Numbered from the stretch's first letter, positions 6,868-15,194 are shown. The stretch: 20,523 nt of DNA from Acidimicrobiales bacterium (GCA_027451785.1 DAIDIS010000120.1:1-20523); one strand, 5' to 3'. The notes: generated from the sequence alone by a model not told the origin. Made by a program: numbers and translations.

Positions 6868-8874
6868 CTAACGCAGTGAACTTAAGGGAGCCACTTTGAT
6901 GCCGTCGGCGGTGGCTCTCTGTTCAATATCGGCTAGGCGCTCTTGAATCATCGTTGAACTCAAATGTCGGCCGTCAATAACGAATATCTGGCCTGGCTTA
7001 ATCTGTGAAGGGAGATGCCAGGATCCATTCATCCCGAATGTCGCCCGCACGATCTGCTCATGGGCGAGCCTTGCCGCGGGGATGGCAAATCCGTTCACTC
7101 CGGAGGTAGGCACGTAGAAATGAGGGTGCTCACCCACGACTTTACCGATTGCGCTTGAGGACTTGGCAATGAACGGATCAGGAATCATGTAGTCGAGAGA
7201 GTGATTGCCCGAGTCCCAGTCCCAACCGCCGTTCTCGACGCTTATTCCGCTTTCCGATAGGCGGGTCACTAATGCCGCTTCCCTGATGGCGAGCTGACCG
7301 CCGACTATCGCCGATACGCCAAACGACGAGAGTACGGGAGCCGTAGAGGGATCCTCAAGTGATTGCGGCCCTAGGCGAACGCCCACGAAGGCATCCTTTT
7401 GACCAGGAGCGGCAGATGCAACGTCCACGCCGTGGGCTACGGCAGCATTGATTGCGACATTTGCGCCACCATATGCGAGAACGGCTCCAGCAGCGACCGC
7501 CCCAGCGCGACGGGCGGTGGTTGCGCCGATCCTTCCTGCCTTCTTGCCCCTGCTTCGTCTCCTCGCTGAATGTTCACGCTCAGCAGATATTTCTGTGATT
7601 GTCGCGCCTTGAGAAGTCTCGCCGGTACCTGAATGGACTCCTGCTGTCACGCGTTCTGAAGTTGCCGAGCCGGAAGCCGCGAATGCTGCTTCTCCGAGGC
7701 CTAGGGCCTGCTCTATCTTGTGCCTCTTGATTGTTGCAAGAACGGTTACGGCTGCGTCCCCGGCGAAACAGGATTTAGCGGCTTGGGCGGTGCGACTGGC
7801 TTGTTCCGGAGTGAGTGAGTTTAGAAGCGAAACCAAATCCGGGAGCGTATGGACGTATGGGGCTACTCCCGCCCTTTCCATTTCCTTGGCGTTCTCAATC
7901 CCGTGTCCCGGGATAGGTCGATACGTTATGACGGGTACACCTGCGGAGAAGGCCTCCATGCATGTCAGGCCTCCAGCGTTCTGGATCAGGACGTCTGCGG
8001 ACGCCATTAGGGCCGGCATCGAGTCAGTCCATCCCAAGATAATGCCCGTGCCCTTGGTTTTGAGCTTTGCCTCCAGGCGCCGGTTGTTCCCGCATATGGC
8101 GACTGGAACATAGTCAGTGGAGCTGACAATTTCGTCGAAAGTCGCCTCCAATTCACCTACTCCCCAGGAACCCGCTACAAGCAGGGCAGCCTTGGCGTCT
8201 TCGGGTATGCCGAATTGTTTACGAGAGGTGGAACGCTCCGGCAGCTTGTTTCCGAATTTCTCTGGGACCAGGGGACCTGGTGCCAAGGAGGTCCGTCCGG
8301 TGGCCTCAGCGGCCTTCCGCGCCGGTTGGGTGTGAACGCAAAGATTGAGGTCCACTCCGGGATGTACCCAAAGCGGGTGCACGGCAAAATCCGTTACGAA
8401 AGTCGTCACCGGGACGGAAATCTTCCCTCTTTGGCGATCAAAACCCAGTGCCAGGGAGGCCAGAGGATATGTCGTGACTATCGAGTCAGCTGAAAATTCG
8501 GCTGCCGCCTTGCGAATTCGCCGCCCTGCCACCCTTGTCGTAAGCCGCACTAGAGGTTCATAAAGACTCGGTATCTTGAAAAATACCCTGTAAATGATTT
8601 CATATGACCAAGGCGCGGCCTTGAGCTGGAATTCGTATACCCATTTGATCAGTGGGCCGACTCCCTTGGCGCAGTCCAAGAAGTCGATGGTCTTGGTGGT
8701 GCAACCCCGGCGTTCGAGCCGGTGTGCAAGCTCGCGTGCGGCTCCATCATGCCCTGCGCCCATGCTCGCGGAAACAATGAGAACCCGCTCTCCAGCCGGT
8801 CCCTCTTCAACCTTAGGCAAGTCAGCTAGTCCACCTTCTCCGAGGTGAGGCTTCATGTTGACTTCTGGTTTCAC
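6868..8874 (-). CDS. MGDG synthase/UgtP-type glycosyltransferase fused to a degenerate NodB domain
   Basis: 668 residues in three parts. Residues ~28-400 are a GT-B glycosyltransferase of the MGDG-synthase/UgtP type: donor-side loop VSASMGAGHDGAA (34-46), VTTFVTDFAVHPLWVHPGVD in the middle, and the nucleotide-sugar end with QNAGGLTCMEAFSAGVPVI and PIPGHGIENAKEMERAGVA. Such enzymes usually glycosylate diacylglycerol; the sugar and acceptor here are unknown. Residues ~400-455 are a polar linker ending in a strongly basic stretch, then an Ala/Gly/Val-rich probable membrane helix (~455-482). Residues ~494-668 align with the neighbouring deacetylase but lack all its catalytic residues (see findings). 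The start is GTG 8874 behind AGAGAG at only three bases; ATG 8856 is an alternative. Divergent from the permease gene and probably co-transcribed with the deacetylase. Confidence 0.92.
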   Translation of the reverse strand: MKPEVNMKPHLGEGGLADLPKVEEGPAGERVLIVSASMGAGHDGAARELAHRLERRGCTTKTIDFLDCAKGVGPLIKWVYEFQLKAAPWSYEIIYRVFFKIPSLYEPLVRLTTRVAGRRIRKAAAEFSADSIVTTYPLASLALGFDRQRGKISVPVTTFVTDFAVHPLWVHPGVDLNLCVHTQPARKAAEATGRTSLAPGPLVPEKFGNKLPERSTSRKQFGIPEDAKAALLVAGSWGVGELEATFDEIVSSTDYVPVAICGNNRRLEAKLKTKGTGIILGWTDSMPALMASADVLIQNAGGLTCMEAFSAGVPVITYRPIPGHGIENAKEMERAGVAPYVHTLPDLVSLLNSLTPEQASRTAQAAKSCFAGDAAVTVLATIKRHKIEQALGLGEAAFAASGSATSERVTAGVHSGTGETSQGATITEISAEREHSARRRSRGKKAGRIGATTARRAGAVAAGAVLAYGGANVAINAAVAHGVDVASAAPGQKDAFVGVRLGPQSLEDPSTAPVLSSFGVSAIVGGQLAIREAALVTRLSESGISVENGGWDWDSGNHSLDYMIPDPFIAKSSSAIGKVVGEHPHFYVPTSGVNGFAIPAARLAHEQIVRATFGMNGSWHLPSQIKPGQIFVIDGRHLSSTMIQERLADIEQRATADGIKVAPLSSLR

Positions 8875-8931
8875 TTTCTCTCTGTGCGGTCATTCCGCCA
8901 TTGGCCTTCAGACATCGTATCGTTATGTCCA

Positions 8932-9804
8932 ATGGTAATGGTGATTACTCTTGCTTCTGCGCTCGCATATGCGCTTGCGTCAGTGCTTCAGCACCATGAA
9001 GCTTCAGACCTTTCGCCTGATCACTCCATGAAACCAAAGCTCCTATTGGGTCTGGCGACCAGCCCAATCTGGTTATTGGGAATATTAGCCGACATAGTTG
9101 GATTCGTCCTGCAATTCATTGCGCTTGGGCATGCATCCCTCCTTTTCGTTCAGCCACTCTTGGTGACTGGGCTGCTGTTCGCCCTTCCGCTTGGCGCTCT
9201 GTTGGCCAAAAGAAGGGTCTCGGTTCGTGAGCTGTTCGGAGCTTTGCTGGTCATCGTTGGACTGACATCGTTTGAGCTGGCTGCCAGCCCGGGACCAGGC
9301 AGATCAAGCGCCTCGGCACTTGCTTGGTACGTAACCGTATCGATTGTCGTGGTCTCCACGGGTGGCCTGATGCTCCTTTCCCGCAGGCTGAAGAGCCCCC
9401 GTCGGAAAGCCCAGACCCTTGCCCTTGCCAGCGGCATAGCTTATGGGCTGGGTGCTGCGCTGATGCAGGTGACTTCGAGGACCATCTCTACGAGATCCGT
9501 TGGCGCAGTCTTGACGACGTGGTACCCATATGCCCTGGTGGTCTTTGGCGCACTGACGTTGCTCCTTGTTCAGAGCTCGTTCCAGGCAGGATCACTATCC
9601 GATACTCTTCCGATTCTTACGGTTGTGGATCCCCTTGCATCAATACTCATTGGAGCGCTGACCCTGGGAGAAGGGATCGACAAGGGGGTCGCCGAATCGC
9701 TGATCGAAGTGATTAGCTTGATGATCATGGCCGTCGGAATTGAGGTCGTCACCAGCTGGCAAATCAAAACACCGGGTAGGAACCTTCAGCGTGAGAGCGG
9801 GTAA
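8932..9804 (+). CDS. DMT-superfamily-like permease (EamA/NIPA-like)
   Basis: About 290 residues, almost all hydrophobic, with nine or ten helices and short basic loops (AKRRVSVREL, SRRLKSPRRK). The two-half layout, an Ala/Ser-rich first helix with a His-His pair at its end, and a late segment rich in Asp-Pro-Leu-Ala-Ser resemble the drug/metabolite transporter superfamily, especially the magnesium-transporter-like NIPA branch common in actinomycetes. Substrate unknown. The frame is open back to GTG 8845, but that would overlap the divergent glycosyltransferase start and add a non-membrane leader. ATG 8932 or ATG 8938 fits the first helix better. No SD is visible, so a leaderless message is possible. 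The response regulator begins 35 bp downstream on the same strand. Confidence 0.85.
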   Translation: MVMVITLASALAYALASVLQHHEASDLSPDHSMKPKLLLGLATSPIWLLGILADIVGFVLQFIALGHASLLFVQPLLVTGLLFALPLGALLAKRRVSVRELFGALLVIVGLTSFELAASPGPGRSSASALAWYVTVSIVVVSTGGLMLLSRRLKSPRRKAQTLALASGIAYGLGAALMQVTSRTISTRSVGAVLTTWYPYALVVFGALTLLLVQSSFQAGSLSDTLPILTVVDPLASILIGALTLGEGIDKGVAESLIEVISLMIMAVGIEVVTSWQIKTPGRNLQRESG

Positions 9805-9839
9805 GCGTCGGTGGATCGATCGGGTAGGCCGGTGACCAA

Positions 9840-10535
9840 TTGACCAATGCAGGGCAAAAAGTGCTGGTAGTGGACGACGAGCACTCGATTACAGAGCTGA
9901 TCTCGACGGCCATGTCGTATGAGGGGTTCAGCGTCGATACGGTCCATGACGGTGCCTCGGCTGTATTCAAGGTGCTTTCGAACCGTTACGACATCATCAT
10001 TTTGGACGTTATGCTGCCCGACTTGGCGGGCGTAGAGGTTTGCCGCAGGATTCGAGAGAGCGGTGACACGACGCCGGTCCTGTTCCTGACGGCTAGAGAT
10101 GCCACAGAGGACAAGGTCTCCGGACTCGCCGCCGGAGGTGATGACTATGTCACCAAGCCATTCAGCCTGGAAGAGCTTGTCGCTCGTGTCCAGGCGATTC
10201 TAAGGCGAGTGGCGCTTCCTGCGAATACCACATCCAGGCTGGTTTTCGCTGACCTGGTGATCGATGAGGATACGCACGAGGTCTGGCGGCAAGGGCAACC
10301 GATCGAACTTACGCCTACCGAACTGAACCTGCTCAAATACCTAGTCCTCAATGGCCGCCAGGTGCTTTCCAAGGCGCAGATTCTGGATTGGGTATGGGCG
10401 CAGGGAAGCGACGATCCTAATGTGGTCGAGACCTATATCTCGTACCTGAGAAAGAAGATCGATTGTTTCGATCCTCCTCTGATCCAGACTGTCCGGGGAG
10501 TCGGATATGCACTCCGGGCGGTTCCCTCAAAGTGA
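9840..10535 (+). CDS. OmpR/PhoB-family response regulator
   Basis: 231 residues. The receiver domain (~6-118) has the acidic pocket Asp12-Asp13, phosphoacceptor Asp56 in IIILDVMLPD, Thr84 and Lys106 in DDYVTKPF, so it should be phosphorylatable. The C-terminal winged-helix DNA-binding domain (~132-228) carries IELTPTELNLLKYL, the recognition-helix region WGQGSDDPNVVETYISYLRKKI-like (here WAQGSDD) and TVRGVGYAL at the end. It probably acts as a transcription factor controlled by the kinase encoded immediately downstream. The start is TTG 9840; a GTG at 9834 is in another frame and stops at once, and no good SD is present. The signal and regulon cannot be read from sequence. Confidence 0.95.
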   Translation: MTNAGQKVLVVDDEHSITELISTAMSYEGFSVDTVHDGASAVFKVLSNRYDIIILDVMLPDLAGVEVCRRIRESGDTTPVLFLTARDATEDKVSGLAAGGDDYVTKPFSLEELVARVQAILRRVALPANTTSRLVFADLVIDEDTHEVWRQGQPIELTPTELNLLKYLVLNGRQVLSKAQILDWVWAQGSDDPNVVETYISYLRKKIDCFDPPLIQTVRGVGYALRAVPSK

Positions 10536-10568
10536 CCGTTGTGGTCAAGGCAGAGGTCACTACGCGGA

Positions 10569-12116
10569 ATGCCTCGTAGAGTAAAGGCCAAAAGTCTTCG
10601 CCTATCACTTAAGGCGAGGCTCACCTTCTCTTTGATCCTCCTTTTGGCGCTCGGCTTGGGCTCTGTGGAGGTGTTGACATATGTGTCTCTGAAAAGCTTC
10701 CTCTCACAACGGCTATCTGCACAGATTGCAACGGCCAGGTTGCCGATAGAGCGCTTTGTGAGGCTTAAGTTGGCGAAATCGGTAACCATCGACCCGAACG
10801 ACTTGGATCAGATCTCAAACCCCGGTGTGTTCATCGAGATCCTCTCCTCTAATCCGCTTGTGAACCCAACTTGGACCGAAAACGGAGGCATTCTCGTCTT
10901 TCCCTCAGGTCCTTCCGACAACCCGGACCCGACTCCGGAGCTTCCGAAGATACTTACGCTTTCCCACCGAGTTAAAAAAGCAGGCTTCTTGACGGACAGG
11001 ATTCCCGAGAGCGGTCTTTCGTCTTATGTTGTTGGAGCAATCGGTCACCCACATTTCAAATATCAGGTTGAAGTCACCCGCCTCACCGAAGGGTCAATTC
11101 TCGTTGTCGCTGCTCCGTTGGCTCCGACCCAAATCACCCTGCAACGGCTCGTTGGCATCGAGGTGGCGCTTTCAGTGACTGCCCTGGCGATACTGTTCCT
11201 GCTGGGTCTGTGGATAGTTGGTATCGGTCTCAAGCCGTTGGGCGGCATGGCCGAACAAGCGGACGCCATTGCATCAGGAGAGCTCTCCAGGAGAGTGGAG
11301 CCGGCCGACGACCGCAGCGAGGTAGGCAGGCTCGGAAAGGCAATTAACGTCATGCTCGGCAGGATTGAGATTGCTTTCAAGGATCGCGAATCGTCGGAAG
11401 AAAGGCTGAGGCGATTCATAGCTGACGCTTCCCATGAGTTGAGGACACCCCTCACCTCGATTCGTGGGTATGCCGAGTTATTCCGGCGCGGAGCCGCCAA
11501 CCGACCGGATGACCTGCGCCGGGCAATGTCGAGAATCGAGTCCGAGGCGGAAAGGATGGGTGTGCTTGTGGATGATCTTCTCCTTTTGGCAAGGCTGGAC
11601 CAGGGACGTGAGCTCGAGCTTGAGAAAGTGGATCTCGGTCTCCTCGCCGCTGACGCAGTCTTCGACGGTCAGGCTGTGAAGCCCGACAGGGAATTTCGTG
11701 TGAGTACCGAAGGGGACTGCGTGGTGGAAGGGGATGAGTTCCGGCTCAGGCAGATGATCGCGAACTTGGTACGCAACGCTTACTTTCATACTCCGGAGGG
11801 GACGCCGATTTCGGTTTCAGTTGCACGGAGCGAAGAGAACGAGGTGGAAGTAGAGGTGCATGACGACGGTCCAGGTATACCGCAGGAAAGCATCGAAAAG
11901 ATCTTTGAGCGCTTTTACAGGGCACCTGGCGCAACCCAGAACGGGTCGTTCGAAGGTGGTCCAGAGGGCCACGGGCTCGGGTTATCTATAGTTGCCGCCA
12001 TCGCAAGGGCGCACAAAGGAAGGGTTTGGGCAGAGTCGGGCCTGGGTCACGGTACATCAGTGTTTGTGGCAATCCCCGTGGTTCCTAAGGGCGCTAATAC
12101 AAACGACGACACCTAA
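10569..12116 (+). CDS. Sensor histidine kinase with HAMP domain
   Basis: About 515 residues from ATG 10569 (525 if TTG 10539 is used; neither has a well-spaced SD). Order: basic N-terminus, membrane helix 1 (~18-41), extracytoplasmic sensor region (~42-190) of no recognised fold, membrane helix 2 (~194-221), HAMP (~218-275), HisKA with phospho-acceptor His289 in ASHELRTPLTSIRGYAELF, and HATPase_c with the N box ANLVRNAYFH, G1 HDDGPGIP, F box IFERFYRAPG and G2 GHGLGLSIVAAIA. All catalytic boxes are intact. It follows the response regulator by 33 bp, so the two form a classical two-component pair. The layout matches the MprB/TcrY/PhoR-like kinases of actinomycetes. It converges with the next gene, leaving ten bases between stops. 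Confidence 0.95.
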   Translation: MPRRVKAKSLRLSLKARLTFSLILLLALGLGSVEVLTYVSLKSFLSQRLSAQIATARLPIERFVRLKLAKSVTIDPNDLDQISNPGVFIEILSSNPLVNPTWTENGGILVFPSGPSDNPDPTPELPKILTLSHRVKKAGFLTDRIPESGLSSYVVGAIGHPHFKYQVEVTRLTEGSILVVAAPLAPTQITLQRLVGIEVALSVTALAILFLLGLWIVGIGLKPLGGMAEQADAIASGELSRRVEPADDRSEVGRLGKAINVMLGRIEIAFKDRESSEERLRRFIADASHELRTPLTSIRGYAELFRRGAANRPDDLRRAMSRIESEAERMGVLVDDLLLLARLDQGRELELEKVDLGLLAADAVFDGQAVKPDREFRVSTEGDCVVEGDEFRLRQMIANLVRNAYFHTPEGTPISVSVARSEENEVEVEVHDDGPGIPQESIEKIFERFYRAPGATQNGSFEGGPEGHGLGLSIVAAIARAHKGRVWAESGLGHGTSVFVAIPVVPKGANTNDDT

Positions 12117-12126
12117 ATCGGGGCGA

Positions 12127-13908
12127 CTAACCCCCCTTGATGAGTTGAAAGCCCGATCGGTTTCCCGAGGCTCTCGAAACGCTCGAGCTTTCCTCGCCGA
12201 GGACCGCATGGACAAGAGTCCCTTGTTGGGGAGAGGAACGTATGTTGAGTCTTCCTCGGCCCAGGCCCGCAAACATCCGCATTGAAGAAATACCCGACTC
12301 CCTAACGGCCGCAATCTGGAAACCTTGCCCATCGTCGGAAACCCGGACGTGGACATGGTCGTCTTCGAATGCGACCGAGACCATGGCCTTAGAAGCGCGA
12401 GCGTGCGCATGCACGTTTTCCAATGCTTCGGAGACGATTCTGTGAACGATGGTCTTAGTGGTCCAATCGAGGTCCAGGCTCGGGTCGATCTCGATGGTGA
12501 CCTGAGGAGTTGGGCTATCCCCGAAGATCCCTTCCTTTCCGGCCGCAATTGCGGTCGCGAGACTTCCTTCTATTTCGGTCGTCGGCGCAATTGCATTCAT
12601 GAGTTGGCGAAGAAGCTCAGCTCTGGTGGCAAAGTCGGCGCGCAGGTTGCTGAGTGCTTGAGTGACGACAGTGGAGGAGTCGCGACCTTTCGACTCCATT
12701 GCCGAGGCTTGAACCACCGATCCCAAAGTAACCAACGAACCGACTGCAAGCTCGTGTAGCTGTGAAGCCATCCTGTGCCTATCGTCTTCCACTGCGCTAA
12801 TCAGGTCTGAGATGAGCTTCTTCCTGTCTTCGGCTGCCCTTTCCAGCTTCAGGTAAAGGTTTCGGGTCTCTTTGGACATGAGGCTGTGGCGAGCTATGGC
12901 GAGCACGATAAGCGCTGCCTGAATAATGAGCGCGTAGGCGAAAATCCAGTGGTCGCGTACCTTGAGGCTGAGGGCTTCGACAATCAAGACGCCCATGCCT
13001 GCTATCGCGAGCACCGGAACAAAGTTCCATCTCCGTACCTGGGCTTGTGGCGAGAGGCGCGAGAGTCCCTGTGTCGGATTCCGGATTTCAAAGAGAGGGA
13101 ACATCATCATTGCCGCAAGGGACACGGATTGAGTGGAGATCACTGCCCAAGCGGGAATTTGGAAGTTGTCGAGAATCTCGGCCACGTTCAGCCAGCAAAC
13201 AAAGGTGGCAACTATCCCGGAAAGGATCAAGGGGGCATAGGCCTTTCTTTCCGGAACGCTTGCCCTCAATGCAAGGAGCAGCGAGACTCCTGCTCCGGCC
13301 GGCATTGCGGTGGCGAGGATGAACATCGGACCGACGATCCAGAGGAAATGCGAATTGTGCAGCCTTGGCCAGATGAGGGCGGCGATGGGTGCCATAACAA
13401 CCAATGTCGCTATCAAGACATCGATCAAGTCCACCATCAAAAGTCGGCTTCCGGATTTTCTGCGCAGCTGGTCGATTGCGGACCTAGACCACAGAGGTAT
13501 GACCGAAAGGAAAAGTGCAACCGAAAGGGTCTTCATCGGAACGACCAGAAAGGACGGTGGATTGGACTCTATGACCAAAATCGTGAAGCCCCACGCTACA
13601 AATGAAACAGTGCCGAGATGCCAGAATTCCCAGCTCCGGCGTGTAGCTCTGGGACCGATGGTTGAGGCGATCTTGGCATTTGCGATTGCCGGTATTGTAA
13701 ATAGCCCAGCACAAACAACCATTGCCCGTATGTAGTCTCGGGGCGAGTTGTGGCCAAGCGAGACAATCCCGGAACCCACGATCATGATTGCCGAGTAGAT
13801 AAAAGCGTGCCGCCGCCAAGCGTCTGGGAATACATATTTGAGATCGCTATGGCCGCTTGAGGCCCGCATGTGAGGCCAGACGGCGCTACGGATAGACGGC
13901 ATTCCCAC
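12127..13908 (-). CDS. Orphan NarL-type sensor histidine kinase, multispanning membrane sensor
   Basis: 593 residues. Residues ~34-345 hold about ten hydrophobic helices with very short loops, so the membrane part itself is probably the sensor. A basic/acidic coiled-coil linker (~345-370) leads to a HisKA_3-type dimerisation helix (DDRHRMASQLHELAVGS, His385) and a HATPase_c domain with the N box IVSEALENVHAHA, G1 VSDDGQGF and a C-terminal SSPQQGTLVHAVL. After the His the usual Asp-x3-Gln is Glu-x3-Gly, so phosphatase activity may be altered. No NarL-type regulator lies in the window, hence an orphan here. The start is GTG 13908; ATG 13902 is two codons on. The menG homologue lies 79 bp upstream on the same strand. 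Confidence 0.92.
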   Translation of the reverse strand: MGMPSIRSAVWPHMRASSGHSDLKYVFPDAWRRHAFIYSAIMIVGSGIVSLGHNSPRDYIRAMVVCAGLFTIPAIANAKIASTIGPRATRRSWEFWHLGTVSFVAWGFTILVIESNPPSFLVVPMKTLSVALFLSVIPLWSRSAIDQLRRKSGSRLLMVDLIDVLIATLVVMAPIAALIWPRLHNSHFLWIVGPMFILATAMPAGAGVSLLLALRASVPERKAYAPLILSGIVATFVCWLNVAEILDNFQIPAWAVISTQSVSLAAMMMFPLFEIRNPTQGLSRLSPQAQVRRWNFVPVLAIAGMGVLIVEALSLKVRDHWIFAYALIIQAALIVLAIARHSLMSKETRNLYLKLERAAEDRKKLISDLISAVEDDRHRMASQLHELAVGSLVTLGSVVQASAMESKGRDSSTVVTQALSNLRADFATRAELLRQLMNAIAPTTEIEGSLATAIAAGKEGIFGDSPTPQVTIEIDPSLDLDWTTKTIVHRIVSEALENVHAHARASKAMVSVAFEDDHVHVRVSDDGQGFQIAAVRESGISSMRMFAGLGRGRLNIRSSPQQGTLVHAVLGEESSSVSRASGNRSGFQLIKGG

Positions 13909-13987
13909 GATTAAGAAGTGTACGTTTCTACTCAGAGTGGTGGAAGGGGAAAGTTCCCGGTCCTAACGAGCTCGAGAGTAACTCAGG

Positions 13988-14698
13988 CTAGGTTCTCGTT
14001 GCAGAGATTATTTGAATTGCGCCGAAAGTCGGGAAGATGTGACCGTCGACATCGAAACCCGCACGCTCCAGCATAATTCGCAGCTTTTCAGGTTCAGGCA
14101 GGTAACCAACGGACTTGGGCAGATACTGGTAGGCGGAGCGATCAGAGAATGCCGCTCCGATGACCGGGACCAATCTGTTGAAATACAAGTTGTGGCCCGC
14201 CCGGAAAATCGCTCTTTTGGGGAGGGAGGCGTCCAACAAGCTGATTCTTCCACCGGCTCTGGTGACACGGGCCATTTCCAAAAAGGCCTGCTCGAGATCC
14301 GAAAAGTTCCTAAGAGCAAAACCGCAGGTGATGCCGTCCACTGAGGCCGTTGCAAGGGGCATGTTGGAAGCGTCGGCCTGCACGCACGGTGAGCGAGTCG
14401 TTCGTGCCCTGAGCATTCCGATTGAAAAATCGAGCCCGATCGACCGGTATCCCGTTGATTCGAGTAGGTTGCAAAAGTCACCTGTGCCGCAAGCGATATC
14501 CGCAATGATTGAACTTGCCGGTAGTCCGAGCGCCCTGACGCACCGGCCACGCCAGCGTCCATCCAAACCCAATGAGATCAGTCTGTTTACCAGGTCGTAC
14601 CTGCCGGAGATTGAGTCGAACATCGCACGTACTTGCTTGGACTTCTCAGCACCGATGGGGAGGAGGTCGCTATGAGCAATGGTGGGCTGTCGTCTCAC
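13988..14698 (-). CDS. menG: Demethylmenaquinone methyltransferase (UbiE/MenG family)
   Basis: About 236 residues, a class I SAM-dependent C-methyltransferase that performs the last step of menaquinone (or ubiquinone) synthesis. Actinomycetes make menaquinone, so the menaquinone role is inferred. Family marks from the GTG at 14698: VRAMFDSISGRYDLVNRLIS near residues 23-42, SAM-binding DIACGTGDF at 67-75, GFALRNFSDLEQAF in the middle, and EPEKLRIMLERAGF near the end. The frame is open to a possible start at 14782, but that would run into the divergent lipid-kinase gene and adds a leader unlike the family. GTG 14698 leaves a 50-bp divergent spacer. SD is weak. The orphan kinase follows on the same strand. 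Confidence 0.93.
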   Translation of the reverse strand: MRRQPTIAHSDLLPIGAEKSKQVRAMFDSISGRYDLVNRLISLGLDGRWRGRCVRALGLPASSIIADIACGTGDFCNLLESTGYRSIGLDFSIGMLRARTTRSPCVQADASNMPLATASVDGITCGFALRNFSDLEQAFLEMARVTRAGGRISLLDASLPKRAIFRAGHNLYFNRLVPVIGAAFSDRSAYQYLPKSVGYLPEPEKLRIMLERAGFDVDGHIFPTFGAIQIISATRT

Positions 14699-14748
14699 CC
14701 GTGCAATTGTAAGCTGGAAAGAGTGGCCTCTCTCGAAGCAGGGCGTCA

Positions 14749-15105
14749 ATGATGGGGTTCGTGGCGTCATTCCGCAATGCATTGCGCGGCATAGCGGATA
14801 TCGTCAAGGGAGAGCGCAATTTCAGGACGGACCTACTTGCGGCGGTTCTGGTTGTTGCTGCTGGTTTCGTGGTTGACCTAAATGGTGCCGAATGGGGCGA
14901 GGTGGTCATTGCCATCGTGGTCGTTTTGTTGGCCGAGGCGGTGAACACATCCATAGAGACCGTGCTTGACCTTGTGGAACCGGAGAGAAACGAGTTGGTT
15001 CGCAAGGCTAAGGACATCTCTGCCGGCGTGGTCTTATTGGCGGCTTGTGGGTCTGTTGCTATCGGGCTCTTGGCCTTCATCCCGGCACTGATGCGGATGA
15101 ATTAG
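14749..15105 (+). CDS. dgkA: DgkA-family lipid kinase (diacylglycerol or undecaprenol kinase)
   Basis: 118 residues, the usual length of the small integral-membrane DgkA family. An amphipathic N-terminus is followed by three helices (~29-43, ~51-70, ~92-113). The catalytic signature AEAVNTSIETVLDLVEPE includes Glu63, Asn66 and Glu70. The ERNFRTDL motif near residue 22 supplies another conserved acidic residue, and KAKDISAGVVLLAA is typical. Gram-positive members phosphorylate undecaprenol, feeding lipid carrier into wall synthesis, whereas E. coli DgkA uses diacylglycerol; sequence alone does not decide here. The start is ATG 14749 (a second ATG follows directly) with CAGGG about seven bases upstream. 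Divergent from menG with a 50-bp shared spacer, so both may respond to common promoter signals. A short hairpin lies just after its stop. Confidence 0.94.
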   Translation: MMGFVASFRNALRGIADIVKGERNFRTDLLAAVLVVAAGFVVDLNGAEWGEVVIAIVVVLLAEAVNTSIETVLDLVEPERNELVRKAKDISAGVVLLAACGSVAIGLLAFIPALMRMN

Positions 15106-15112
15106 CCAGTCG

Positions 15113-15135
15113 GCCCTGAACTTCAAAGTCAGGGC
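15113..15135. terminator. Hairpin after the lipid-kinase gene
   Basis: GCCCTGA (15113-15119) pairs perfectly with TCAGGGC (15129-15135) around a nine-base loop. An alternative outer pairing, TCGGCC (15110-15115) with GGCCGA (15138-15143), shares bases with it. There is no T run on either side, so intrinsic termination is uncertain. The place, eight bases past the dgkA stop and between converging genes, is what one expects of a terminator. Confidence 0.45.
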
Positions 15136-15194
15136 TAGGCCGAATGCCATTTCAGATCGCCATTTGACTTGAAGCGGCTTGAACCTGACGTTGC

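Noticed and set aside
8845..8931. Extended N-terminus of the DMT-like permease from GTG 8845
   Set aside because: It would overlap the divergent glycosyltransferase start by 30 bases and adds a polar aromatic leader before the first helix; ATG 8932/8938 fits better.
12886..13605. 239-residue open frame on the plus strand
   Set aside because: Antisense to the membrane part of the orphan kinase; the low-hydrophobicity Gly/Arg/Asp/Cys-rich product is typical of a shadow frame.
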